From JAQUVS01 sp964389735 (GTDB lineage: Bacteria > Bacillota_I > Bacilli_A > RF39 > UBA660): a stretch of DNA of 11,448 nucleotides. Shown here piece by piece: positions 1-5,883 of the stretch. Each line of letters begins with the position of its first letter. Position 1 is the stretch's first letter. The DNA lies in assembly GCA_964389735.1 (NCBI GenBank), contig CAYMEJ010000029.1:1-11448 (forward strand), written 5' to 3'. The notes below the pieces were generated by a model. It was not told the origin of the DNA and did no database searches. It saw only the letters and a program-made list of their open reading frames with translations. The translations under genes and the position numbers were made by a program.

Positions 1-805
1 TACCTGTACCAAATTCTGGATCAGCATGAATATCTCCTACTATAGGTATTAATTTATTTACTATTGGAAGTATTACATTTTTACCAATTAATTTATTATA
101 TCTTTCATCAGTTGGATTAACTGCTACTGCTGTATCACCAAATAATGTTTCTGGTCTTGTTGTTGCTACTTCTAAGAAATCATTAGTTCCTTCTATCATA
201 TATTTTAAGTGATAGAATGCTCCTTCTGTATCTTTATAAATAACTTCTTCATTAGATAATGCAGTTTTTTGAAGTGGATCCCAGTTAATAATTCTTTCAC
301 CATGATATATGTATCCTTTATTATAGAAATCTATAAATACTTTTTCTACTGCTTCTTTCATTCCTGAATCTAGTGTAAATCTTTCTCTAGTATAATCTAG
401 GCTTAATCCTAATTTAGCCCATTGATTTCTAATATTTAGAGCATATTCTTCTTTCCATTCCCAAGTCTTTTCTAAGAATCCTTCTCTACCTAATTCATAT
501 TTATCTATACCTTGTTTTTTTAATTTTTCTACTACTTTTACTTCTGTTGCAATTGCAGCATGATCCATTCCTGGTAACCAAAGAGTATCATATCCATCCA
601 TTTTTTTATAACGAACCATAATATCTTGAAGTGTTGTATCCCAAGCATGACCTAAATGTAATTTACCTGTTACATTTGGAGGTGGTATTACTACACAATA
701 AGGTTTCTTTGATTTATCTTTTCCTGCTGTAAAATAATCTTTTTCTAACCAATATTTATATTTGTTTTCTTCTACTTCTTTATGATTGTATTTCTTCTCT
801 AACAT
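1..805 (-). CDS. valS: Valyl-tRNA synthetase, N-terminal part (cut by window edge)
   Basis: Class Ia aminoacyl-tRNA synthetase that charges tRNA-Val in the cytoplasm. The first 268 codons are visible and the rest lies beyond the left edge. The HIGH-class ATP-binding signature is present as PPPNVTGKLHLGH (residues 41-53). The CP1 editing domain follows, with the typical ATTRPETLFGDTAVAVNP stretch. The part carrying KMSKS and the anticodon-binding domain is outside the window. The start ATG (805-803) is preceded by AGGTGA at 816-811 with 5-nt spacing. Both the start and this site lie inside the 3' end of the upstream HD-domain gene (26-bp overlap), so translation is probably coupled. Transcription comes from the T-box-controlled promoter near 1800. 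The identification is secure from the two motifs. Confidence 0.97.
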   Translation of the reverse strand, partial: MLEKKYNHKEVEENKYKYWLEKDYFTAGKDKSKKPYCVVIPPPNVTGKLHLGHAWDTTLQDIMVRYKKMDGYDTLWLPGMDHAAIATEVKVVEKLKKQGIDKYELGREGFLEKTWEWKEEYALNIRNQWAKLGLSLDYTRERFTLDSGMKEAVEKVFIDFYNKGYIYHGERIINWDPLQKTALSNEEVIYKDTEGAFYHLKYMIEGTNDFLEVATTRPETLFGDTAVAVNPTDERYNKLIGKNVILPIVNKLIPIVGDIHADPEFGTG

Positions 806-1559
806 TATTATCACCTTTCATTTCTTTATTTTTAATTACTTCTAAACATATAGTTTTTAATTCATTAAACTTGTTTTCACTTTTTTCATCTACTTCTATC
901 ATGCTTAAGTAGAATTCAAAGTTATCTGTATCTATTAAGATATCAAATGATTCCTTATAGTTAATATCATATAGGAATGCCATATATCTAATAATACCAT
1001 CTGTTTTAGTTTTTACTTCTAAATTATTTACCATTTCTTTTTTATTGAATTTTTCTATAACTTTATCACTTATATCTTTTTCATTAAATTCAACATTATC
1101 ATTTATTACTAATTGTTTATATATATCTACTTTATCCATATCTCTAATCATTTTACAGTACATTGATTCTTCTTCAGTTAAATCATTAGGAATATTAATT
1201 TTATTATGATATAGTATTGCTTTTGCTATTAATTGATCATATTTTTCATCTTCAATAAATTCTCTTATATGATTTTCTTTAAATAAATACTCGACGCCAT
1301 AATCAGCATGATCCATTGTATCAGCATCTTCATAACTATTATACTTTGTTACTTGTTCAAATCTTCCAATGTCATGTAGTAATCCAATTGTTTTAGCTAG
1401 AATTATTTCTTCTTTAGATAGTTCTAATCTAAATGCTAGTTCTGTCATTAATGTTGCTGTTGATAATGAATGATTATATTTTAATTTAACATTTTTATTA
1501 GTCATATCAAATGTATTTACATATTCATCAAATTTTAATTTTATCTTTTCGTAATCCAT
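780..1559 (-). CDS. HD-domain phosphohydrolase (first of two paralogues), T-box controlled, upstream of valS
   Basis: A 259-residue soluble protein with a full HD metal-binding set: H30, H62-D63 in LLHDIGRFEQ, H84 in DHADYG, H118 in YHN, and D140/D142 in the IRDMDKVD stretch. HD proteins are metal-dependent phosphohydrolases acting on nucleotides or phosphodiesters; the substrate here is unknown. It aligns without gaps to the protein at 3245-3994 through residue 145, with 78 of 145 identities by hand count, so the two are paralogues. It is the first gene after a T-box leader and its 3' end overlaps valS by 26 bp, so it should be expressed when uncharged tRNA-Val accumulates. The start at 1559 is supported by AGGAGG at 1575-1570 (10-nt spacing), which lies in the 3' arm of the leader terminator. 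A link to stringent response or nucleotide turnover is speculation; it lacks the domain set of a RelA/SpoT protein. Confidence 0.88.
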   Translation of the reverse strand: MDYEKIKLKFDEYVNTFDMTNKNVKLKYNHSLSTATLMTELAFRLELSKEEIILAKTIGLLHDIGRFEQVTKYNSYEDADTMDHADYGVEYLFKENHIREFIEDEKYDQLIAKAILYHNKINIPNDLTEEESMYCKMIRDMDKVDIYKQLVINDNVEFNEKDISDKVIEKFNKKEMVNNLEVKTKTDGIIRYMAFLYDINYKESFDILIDTDNFEFYLSMIEVDEKSENKFNELKTICLEVIKNKEMKGDNNVREEIQS

Positions 1560-1594
1560 AAAAAAAACTCCTCCTTATATAATAAGGACGAGTT
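1560..1594 (-). terminator. T-box-controlled intrinsic terminator, also covering the HD gene ribosome-binding site
   Basis: Arms AACTCGTCCTTAT (1594-1582) and ATAAGGAGGAGTT (1578-1566) form a 13-position stem with one G-G mismatch and a 3-nt loop. Eight T follow (1567-1560), ending directly at the ATG of the HD gene. The 5' arm is contiguous with the T-box sequence, as expected for mutually exclusive terminator and antiterminator. The AGGAGG site (1575-1570) is inside the 3' arm, so the same hairpin could also block translation of any read-through RNA. Confidence 0.92.
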
Positions 1595-1784
1595 AACCCG
1601 CGGTACCACCTTGTTTTATAGTTTTCACTATACACTTAATTTTACTTAACGCGTAATACGTAATTATCTATTTACTTAATAATTCAACTCCATTGCTACC
1701 TTCTGTTATATCTCTATTCATTTACACCTACCATGAACTCTCTTTAAAAGAATTTAACATACTCCTCAACTTCATCGTTTTTAT
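1560..1784 (-). ncRNA. T-box leader (tRNA-Val-sensing riboswitch)
   Basis: Untranslated leader between a strong promoter and the HD-valS operon. The T-box proper reads AAGGTGGTACCGCGG (1612-1598). Its bulge UGGU (1608-1605) would pair with an acceptor end having A73, which fits tRNA-Val and excludes the usual bacterial tRNA-Gly (U73). Stem I elements are visible: the AGTA motif (1763-1760), the distal GGTGTAA (1728-1722) and the specifier region ACAGAAGGTAGCAATG. Taking GAAN-XXX as the register gives specifier GUA (1699-1697), a valine codon; GGU is the alternative one base upstream. T-boxes bind uncharged cognate tRNA and switch a terminator to an antiterminator. The transcript start near 1784 is inferred from the -10 position. 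Specificity for valine agrees with the valS gene downstream. Confidence 0.95.
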
Positions 1785-1790
1785 TCATTG

Positions 1791-1819
1791 ATTATAACCC
1801 ATTTTTAATAATTTGTAAA
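1791..1819 (-). promoter_or_regulatory. Sigma-A-type promoter for the T-box/HD/valS operon
   Basis: TTTACA (1819-1814), a 17-bp spacer and a perfect TATAAT (1796-1791). The -35 begins one base after the stop codon of the pilin-like gene at 1821. No terminator lies between that gene and this promoter, so RNA coming from the pilin genes would also run into the T-box leader. Confidence 0.85.
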
Positions 1820-1820
1820 C

Positions 1821-2804
1821 TTATTTTATATTTTCTTTTGATATTGTAATTACTGGTTTAATATATATCTTTACTCCATTATCTGCCCAACTATTATGAA
1901 TGCTTTTTGTTTTACCATCTATTATCCAATTTATCTCATTGTTATAAGGTGTTATTAGCCAATAACTTATATTTAAAATCCAATTATTACTTGTTTGTAT
2001 ATTATTATACATTGATTGTTCTGTTACTCCAGGAACGGGTTCTGGGGTTGTTACCTTTATAATATTACAAACATCTTCTAATGATGGTAATGTACCTGTA
2101 ATATTTCCTGTTAATTTACTTTTTAATCTATTAACATAATTATTAACTATTACTTCTGCCTTGCTTCCAGTATAAGTTGAGTTCCTTGTTGTATTAAATG
2201 CTATTTCTGGATTATGTGAATCTTGTTCATATGTAGTATTTATTCCATATTCACTTATTAATTCAATATCAGTGTCTGTTACTGTTGTTGGTTTATATAC
2301 TCTAAAGACATCTCCATTATTTAATGATACTAAATCTCCTACATTTAAATTAATCTTTGAATCTATTGTGCATGAAGATGTTACATCTTCTCTTTTTAAA
2401 TTGTTTTCTTCAATATTATTAATACAATTTCCTTTTTCATCTTCTGCACTAAAATAATATTTATAGTTTGGTTCATCACTTGTACCAATATTTTCTATTC
2501 TTACATAAGATTTAGATGTTTTAAAGTCACTATTATATGGACTTATATGTTTATCATTTTTTAATTCTATTGATGATAAATTAATATAAGTCGAATCATT
2601 ATGTTCAACTGGCATATCAAACTCTTCATTTAATATATCTTTTTTTAGTGCATCAATATATTGTTTTGCAGTTGATATATATGAGTCTTTTCTAGAATTA
2701 TTTATATAATTAGTTATTGCTGGTACTGCTATTACCATAATTACACCCAGTATTACTATTACAGCTAGTAACTCTATCAATGTAAAACCTTTTTTATTAG
2801 ACAT
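1821..2804 (-). CDS. Large type IV prepilin-like protein with extended C-terminal domain
   Basis: 327 residues starting MSNKKGFTLIELL. It has a class III prepilin signal with G6|F7 as the predicted prepilin-peptidase cleavage site, the conserved Glu at mature position 5 (E11) and a hydrophobic helix to about residue 33. A globular head follows (about 35-148, C127 and C145). A further C-terminal domain (about 153-327) starts NVGDLVSLNNGDVF and ends near IKPVITISKENIK. Ordinary pilins are about 100-180 residues, so the extra domain is notable; it resembles modules I associate with exported proteins of AT-rich Bacillota, but this is not verified. The ATG at 2804 is preferred: AGGAG (2817-2813) is 8 nt upstream, whereas a GTG at 2813 would overlap that site. 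The gene begins 2 nt after the stop of the preceding pilin gene. It is probably a pilus, competence-type or surface component. Confidence 0.82.
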   Translation of the reverse strand: MSNKKGFTLIELLAVIVILGVIMVIAVPAITNYINNSRKDSYISTAKQYIDALKKDILNEEFDMPVEHNDSTYINLSSIELKNDKHISPYNSDFKTSKSYVRIENIGTSDEPNYKYYFSAEDEKGNCINNIEENNLKREDVTSSCTIDSKINLNVGDLVSLNNGDVFRVYKPTTVTDTDIELISEYGINTTYEQDSHNPEIAFNTTRNSTYTGSKAEVIVNNYVNRLKSKLTGNITGTLPSLEDVCNIIKVTTPEPVPGVTEQSMYNNIQTSNNWILNISYWLITPYNNEINWIIDGKTKSIHNSWADNGVKIYIKPVITISKENIK

Positions 2805-2806
2805 TA

Positions 2807-3211
2807 CTACCACTCCTCTTTAAAAATACTACAAGTTTCATCCATTTCTTTATAATTATCCATTATTTCATATTTACTATTACTACATCTTAAGTAGTAT
2901 TCATATTCATAATTACTACCATTTTTTACTGCATGTATATGTCCTTTACAATCTGTATCTATTATTGGTTCCATATATCTATTATTTACTAAATAATTAA
3001 ATGAAACATCATAACATTTATCTTGTGAAAAAATATTTCCATAGTCTTGTTTGTATTTCTCAAATCCTTTTTTTGTAGCTTTTTCTATTGAATTAGCTTT
3101 TATTGATGTTACTATGTTGGATGCTGTTGGATAACTAATTACTGCTAGTATTACAGCTATTAATATTACTATTAATAATTCTACTATTGAAAATCCACTA
3201 TTATTTTTCAT
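2807..3211 (-). CDS. Small type IV prepilin-like protein
   Basis: 134 residues beginning MKNNSGFSIVELLIVILI, with predicted cleavage at G6|F7, Glu at mature position 5 (E11) and a hydrophobic segment to about residue 27. The remainder is a small head with four Cys (in DKCYD, DTDCKG, LRCSNS and ETCS) that could form two disulfides outside the cell. The size fits a pseudopilin or minor pilin. The start is supported by AAGGTG about 5 nt upstream. It is followed almost at once by the larger prepilin gene and preceded by an HD-domain gene ending at 3245, so the three probably form one transcript. A TATAAT at 3239-3234 without a convincing -35 may add a local start. No assembly ATPase, platform protein or prepilin peptidase is in the window, so the machine it serves is unknown. 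Confidence 0.82.
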   Translation of the reverse strand: MKNNSGFSIVELLIVILIAVILAVISYPTASNIVTSIKANSIEKATKKGFEKYKQDYGNIFSQDKCYDVSFNYLVNNRYMEPIIDTDCKGHIHAVKNGSNYEYEYYLRCSNSKYEIMDNYKEMDETCSIFKEEW

Positions 3212-3244
3212 ATTATCACCTTATCTTTTCTTTATTATACTATA

Positions 3245-3994
3245 TTAGTTTGTTGAAGAACATCTATTTTCTATATATTCTAGTACTTTTGTCTTTAATT
3301 TTACAAAGAGATCTGTCAATTCTTCACTTACTTCTATTGTAGATAGGAATTTACTATAATATTCAGTTTTATTTAAAATAATTAAACTTTCTCTATAGTT
3401 TATATCATATATAAAAGCCATTACACATATTACTGAGTCAGTTTTATTAGTCTTTTTCTTTAAATCTATTGTTAATTCATTCATAAAATCATTTACTATT
3501 TCTGGATTAGGTATATCAATAAATTTATTTTCTATTTCATTTCCTCTTACTCGATATATATCTATCTTATCAGCATCTCTTATCATTTTTACAAACATAT
3601 CTTCAAATGAATTTAAATCATTTGGTATATCTAGTTTATTATGATACTTTATTGCTTTTTCTATTACTGAATAATAATTATCTGATACTTTGAATTGTGT
3701 TATTAAACCTTTTTTAAATAATAGTTCTACTCCATAATCAGCATGATCTACAGTTTTTCTATCAATTAGATTATTATATTGTTTTATTTGTTCAAATCTT
3801 CCAATATCATGAAGGAGTCCGATTACTCTAGCTAGTTTAATTTGTTCTTCTTTTAAACATAATCTTGACGCTAGTTCTTGCATTATCTTTTCTACTTCTA
3901 AAGTATGAAAGTATTTACTTTTAATATCTTTATTTGTTAAATCAAAAGTTTTAATATATTTTATTACTTCTTCTCTTATTACATCTATTTCCAT
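3245..3994 (-). CDS. HD-domain phosphohydrolase (second paralogue)
   Basis: 249 residues with the complete HD metal set at the same positions as its paralogue at 780-1559: H30, H62-D63 (LLHDIGRFEQ), H84 (DHADYG), H118 (YHN) and D140/D142 (MIRDADKID). The two share 78 of the first 145 residues by hand alignment; the C-terminal halves diverge more but keep the FxYDINYxES pattern. It is a predicted metal-dependent phosphohydrolase of unknown substrate. The start ATG is preceded by AGGTGA with about 6-nt spacing. It leads the transcript carrying the two prepilin genes, unlike its paralogue, which is under T-box control with valS. Duplication followed by separate regulation is the likely history. 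Confidence 0.87.
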   Translation of the reverse strand: MEIDVIREEVIKYIKTFDLTNKDIKSKYFHTLEVEKIMQELASRLCLKEEQIKLARVIGLLHDIGRFEQIKQYNNLIDRKTVDHADYGVELLFKKGLITQFKVSDNYYSVIEKAIKYHNKLDIPNDLNSFEDMFVKMIRDADKIDIYRVRGNEIENKFIDIPNPEIVNDFMNELTIDLKKKTNKTDSVICVMAFIYDINYRESLIILNKTEYYSKFLSTIEVSEELTDLFVKLKTKVLEYIENRCSSTN

Positions 3995-4013
3995 TTATTA
4001 TCACCTATTATTT

Positions 4014-4019
4014 ATTATA
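4014..4019 (-). promoter_or_regulatory. Possible -10 element for the HD/pilin transcript
   Basis: A perfect TATAAT lies 19 bp upstream of the HD gene start, at a spacing that would give a short leader ahead of the AGGTGA site. The hexamer 17 bp upstream, TGTAAA, is a poor -35 match and there is no TGn extension, so this is tentative. Confidence 0.35.
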
Positions 4020-4067
4020 CTAGATTTTTCGTATTTTTTACATATAATATATTAGGTGAAGTGTAAA

Positions 4068-4286
4068 ATGTTTAAAAATAAATCACATGGTTTCTTTTGT
4101 TGTTGTGAAGTTTGCAAAAATAAAAGAAGATCTAGTCTTCTTTATATGTGTCTAATAATAAGTTTATTAATAATTGTAGTTTATCAATCTTTGTTTTTAA
4201 TATTTTTTGTTACTAGATTCCAAGCTTTTATTTTATTTGTAGAAATTATTCTTTTACTTTTATTATGTATAAGGATTATTATTTAG
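4068..4286 (+). CDS. Small Cys-rich two-helix membrane protein, unknown function
   Basis: The only plus-strand protein gene that looks real. I choose the ATG at 4068 (72 residues) because AGGTGA (4054-4059) lies 8 nt upstream; an in-frame GTG at 4056 overlaps that site. The N-terminus is basic and Cys-rich (CCCEVCKNKRR, residues 11-21). Two hydrophobic segments follow (about 24-47 and 51-72), so the Cys cluster is predicted to face the cytoplasm. The four Cys (11, 12, 13, 16) could bind a metal or be lipid-modified; both are guesses. It is divergent from the HD/pilin genes and its last 8 bp overlap the end of the convergent kinase-like gene. I do not recognise a family. It could still be spurious, but the ribosome-binding site and membrane-type composition argue for a real gene. 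Confidence 0.5.
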   Translation: MFKNKSHGFFCCCEVCKNKRRSSLLYMCLIISLLIIVVYQSLFLIFFVTRFQAFILFVEIILLLLLCIRIII

Positions 4287-5148
4287 TCTTTATAAAGAAA
4301 TAGTCTTGAATATTTTCTATTTTCTTTATCATTTTTATTGTTTGTTCTAACTTGGTTATTTCATTGTTATTGAATTCTATTTTTATAGGAATAGATAATA
4401 TAGTTCCTAATAACATTTTTTCTTCTTTTAATAATTTATATTTTGTTTCATATATTTGTAATATTGTTTCAATATCAATATTTTCATAATTATTTATGTA
4501 AATACTATATATGTCATATATAGGCATATCTATTTTAGCATTGTTCCAACTTATTAAATATAAATCTTTATTTTCTATTATGTGATCCTTTTTTAAATTA
4601 TTATGTATAACTGAATATCTTATTTTTTTATGTTCACTTACTATTTCATACCAATTATCTAAATTATATTTTGCATATTCAAGAGATTCATATATTTTAG
4701 ATATATTTCTTATTAGATAGTAATTACTTGGTGACATAAATATTTCTTCATTAATAATATTATATAATTCATTATAATAATTTGTAATATTACTTATTTC
4801 ATTATTTAATGTTTCATATCTATTTTTTATATCATCTAATGCTTCTTCTTTATAGAATGTTGTTTTAGTATGAAGTATACTTATTAAATAAATCATGTCT
4901 TCTAATTTTTGTTCATTTGGTATATCTAATTCTTCAATATATTCATATATATCATATTCATCATTATCACTATAAACTTTAGGAAAATTATTATATGTTC
5001 TTGTTTCTAAGTACGAGAAAATATTTTTTATTTTTCGATTATTTTTCTTTATAACATATTTATTATCATCTGTTGTAATAATATCTACTTTACTTTTTAT
5101 TTTTATTGATTTTGGTTTATATAGTTTTATTATTTCTTTTTTATTCAT
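4279..5148 (-). CDS. CotS/YsxE-like protein kinase-fold protein, probably catalytically dead
   Basis: 289 residues. The middle-to-C-terminal pattern VIHNNLKKDH (180-189), LISWNNAKIDMPIYDI (198-213) follows the HxDxxxxN...D layout of aminoglycoside-phosphotransferase-like and CotS-type spore-coat kinases. However, the catalytic Asp is replaced (HNN) and the metal-binding Asp is replaced by Ser200, so phosphotransfer looks lost. KYVIKK (30-35) may be the remnant of the ATP-binding lysine strand. The start overlaps the end of the SpoVID-like gene by 8 bp (ATGAATAA) and has no clear ribosome-binding site of its own, indicating translational coupling. In Bacillus subtilis, ysxE of this family sits between spoVID and valS; the same neighbour on the upstream side here is the main support. 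Inferred role: partner of the SpoVID-like protein at the forespore or cell surface. Family assignment is moderate. Confidence 0.65.
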   Translation of the reverse strand: MNKKEIIKLYKPKSIKIKSKVDIITTDDNKYVIKKNNRKIKNIFSYLETRTYNNFPKVYSDNDEYDIYEYIEELDIPNEQKLEDMIYLISILHTKTTFYKEEALDDIKNRYETLNNEISNITNYYNELYNIINEEIFMSPSNYYLIRNISKIYESLEYAKYNLDNWYEIVSEHKKIRYSVIHNNLKKDHIIENKDLYLISWNNAKIDMPIYDIYSIYINNYENIDIETILQIYETKYKLLKEEKMLLGTILSIPIKIEFNNNEITKLEQTIKMIKKIENIQDYFFIKTK

Positions 5149-5821
5149 TATTACAAGGTATTATTACTTTTGTTCCTATTGTTATATTATTTAAATCATT
5201 ATAATGTTCTAAATCTTCTTTAGTAGTTTTATATTTATTTATAATTGTTTCAATAGTATCATTTTCTCTTACTATATATATTTTATATGTTGCAAAGGTT
5301 TCTTCACCATTAATATTAAATATATTAGTAATATTACTTGGTTCTTTTATTTGTTCTTCTGGTTCTTGTACTTCTTCTGTTTCTTCTACTTTTTCTATTT
5401 CTTCTACTTCTATTGATATAGGTGGATTTTCTTCTACTATAGGTATTTCTTCAATTACTGGTTCTTCTCTTACTAGTTCTTCTATTAATTCTTCTTCTTT
5501 TTCATAAATGTTTTCTATTTCTACTTCTATATTTACTTTTAATATATTTTCATTTATTATTTCAAAATAGAAATCTGATATTGATATTGTTGCTTTATCT
5601 AATACATATTTTTGATCAATATCTATATAGAATGGTAAATTATAACTGAATTCTTCTTCTATAGCACTTGCTTCTGTTATTTTATATTTACCATTTACTA
5701 TAAAATCTCCTTCAACTATGTTTTCTTTTATTTCTAAATCTTCTTCTACTTCTATATCTGTTATTTCTTCAATCATAGTTTTAAATGGTATTTCTTTAGT
5801 AAAAGGTATTTTCTTTTTCAT
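5141..5821 (-). CDS. SpoVID-like protein with C-terminal LysM domain
   Basis: 226 residues in three parts. Residues 1 to about 108 match the pattern of the SpoVID N-terminal domain: a GDFIVNGKYKI strand, then PFYIDID, then ISDFYFEIINENILKVNIEVEI. A Glu-rich linker (about 109-165) follows. The C-terminal LysM (about 176-224) has TYKIYIVRENDTIETI, a KYKTT turn, and TIGTKVIIP at the end. LysM binds peptidoglycan or related glycans. SpoVID in Bacillus anchors the spore coat encasement layer around the forespore and is much longer, so this is a short version. No signal peptide is seen, which fits a mother-cell protein. The start has AGAGG 8 nt upstream. It overlaps the kinase-like gene by 8 bp. 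A TATACAAT at 5859-5852 resembles a sigma-E -10 (CATACAnT) but no good -35 was found. The LysM call is firm and the SpoVID call is good but by eye. Confidence 0.75.
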   Translation of the reverse strand: MKKKIPFTKEIPFKTMIEEITDIEVEEDLEIKENIVEGDFIVNGKYKITEASAIEEEFSYNLPFYIDIDQKYVLDKATISISDFYFEIINENILKVNIEVEIENIYEKEEELIEELVREEPVIEEIPIVEENPPISIEVEEIEKVEETEEVQEPEEQIKEPSNITNIFNINGEETFATYKIYIVRENDTIETIINKYKTTKEDLEHYNDLNNITIGTKVIIPCNNE

Positions 5822-5857
5822 ATTATCATCCTCTTTTCATTTAAGTTTATGATTGTA

Positions 5858-5883
5858 TAAAAAAAATAGACCAAAGTCTATTT
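5858..5883 (-). terminator. Intrinsic terminator after the lon operon
   Basis: On the minus strand, AAATAGAC (5883-5876) pairs with GTCTATTT (5871-5864) across a 4-nt loop. The T-run continues to 5859. The stem overlaps the stop codon of the 240-residue gene and separates the lon transcript from the SpoVID-like gene. Confidence 0.85.

Noticed and set aside
1743..1787. A 14-codon reading frame (ATG at 1787) at the 5' end of the T-box leader, suggesting a leader peptide
   Set aside because: The ATG lies only 3 nt after the -10, upstream of or at the expected start of transcription, and has no ribosome-binding site. The stretch is better explained as stem I of the T-box.
2272..2457. Plus-strand 61-codon frame inside the large prepilin gene
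   Set aside because: Antisense shadow with no supported start signal and composition derived from the minus-strand gene.
4043..4048. Plus-strand TATAAT as -10 for the small membrane protein gene
   Set aside because: The predicted start would fall on the ribosome-binding site and there is no -35; the promoter of this gene is not identified.
4287..4298. TCTTTATAAAGA palindrome after the plus-strand small gene as a terminator
   Set aside because: Short AT-rich stem with no loop and no T-run; not a credible terminator.
5340..5520. Repetitive TTCTTCT-rich stretch that might be a microsatellite or repeat array
   Set aside because: It encodes the Glu-rich linker of the SpoVID-like protein in frame; the apparent repeat is codon-level low complexity.
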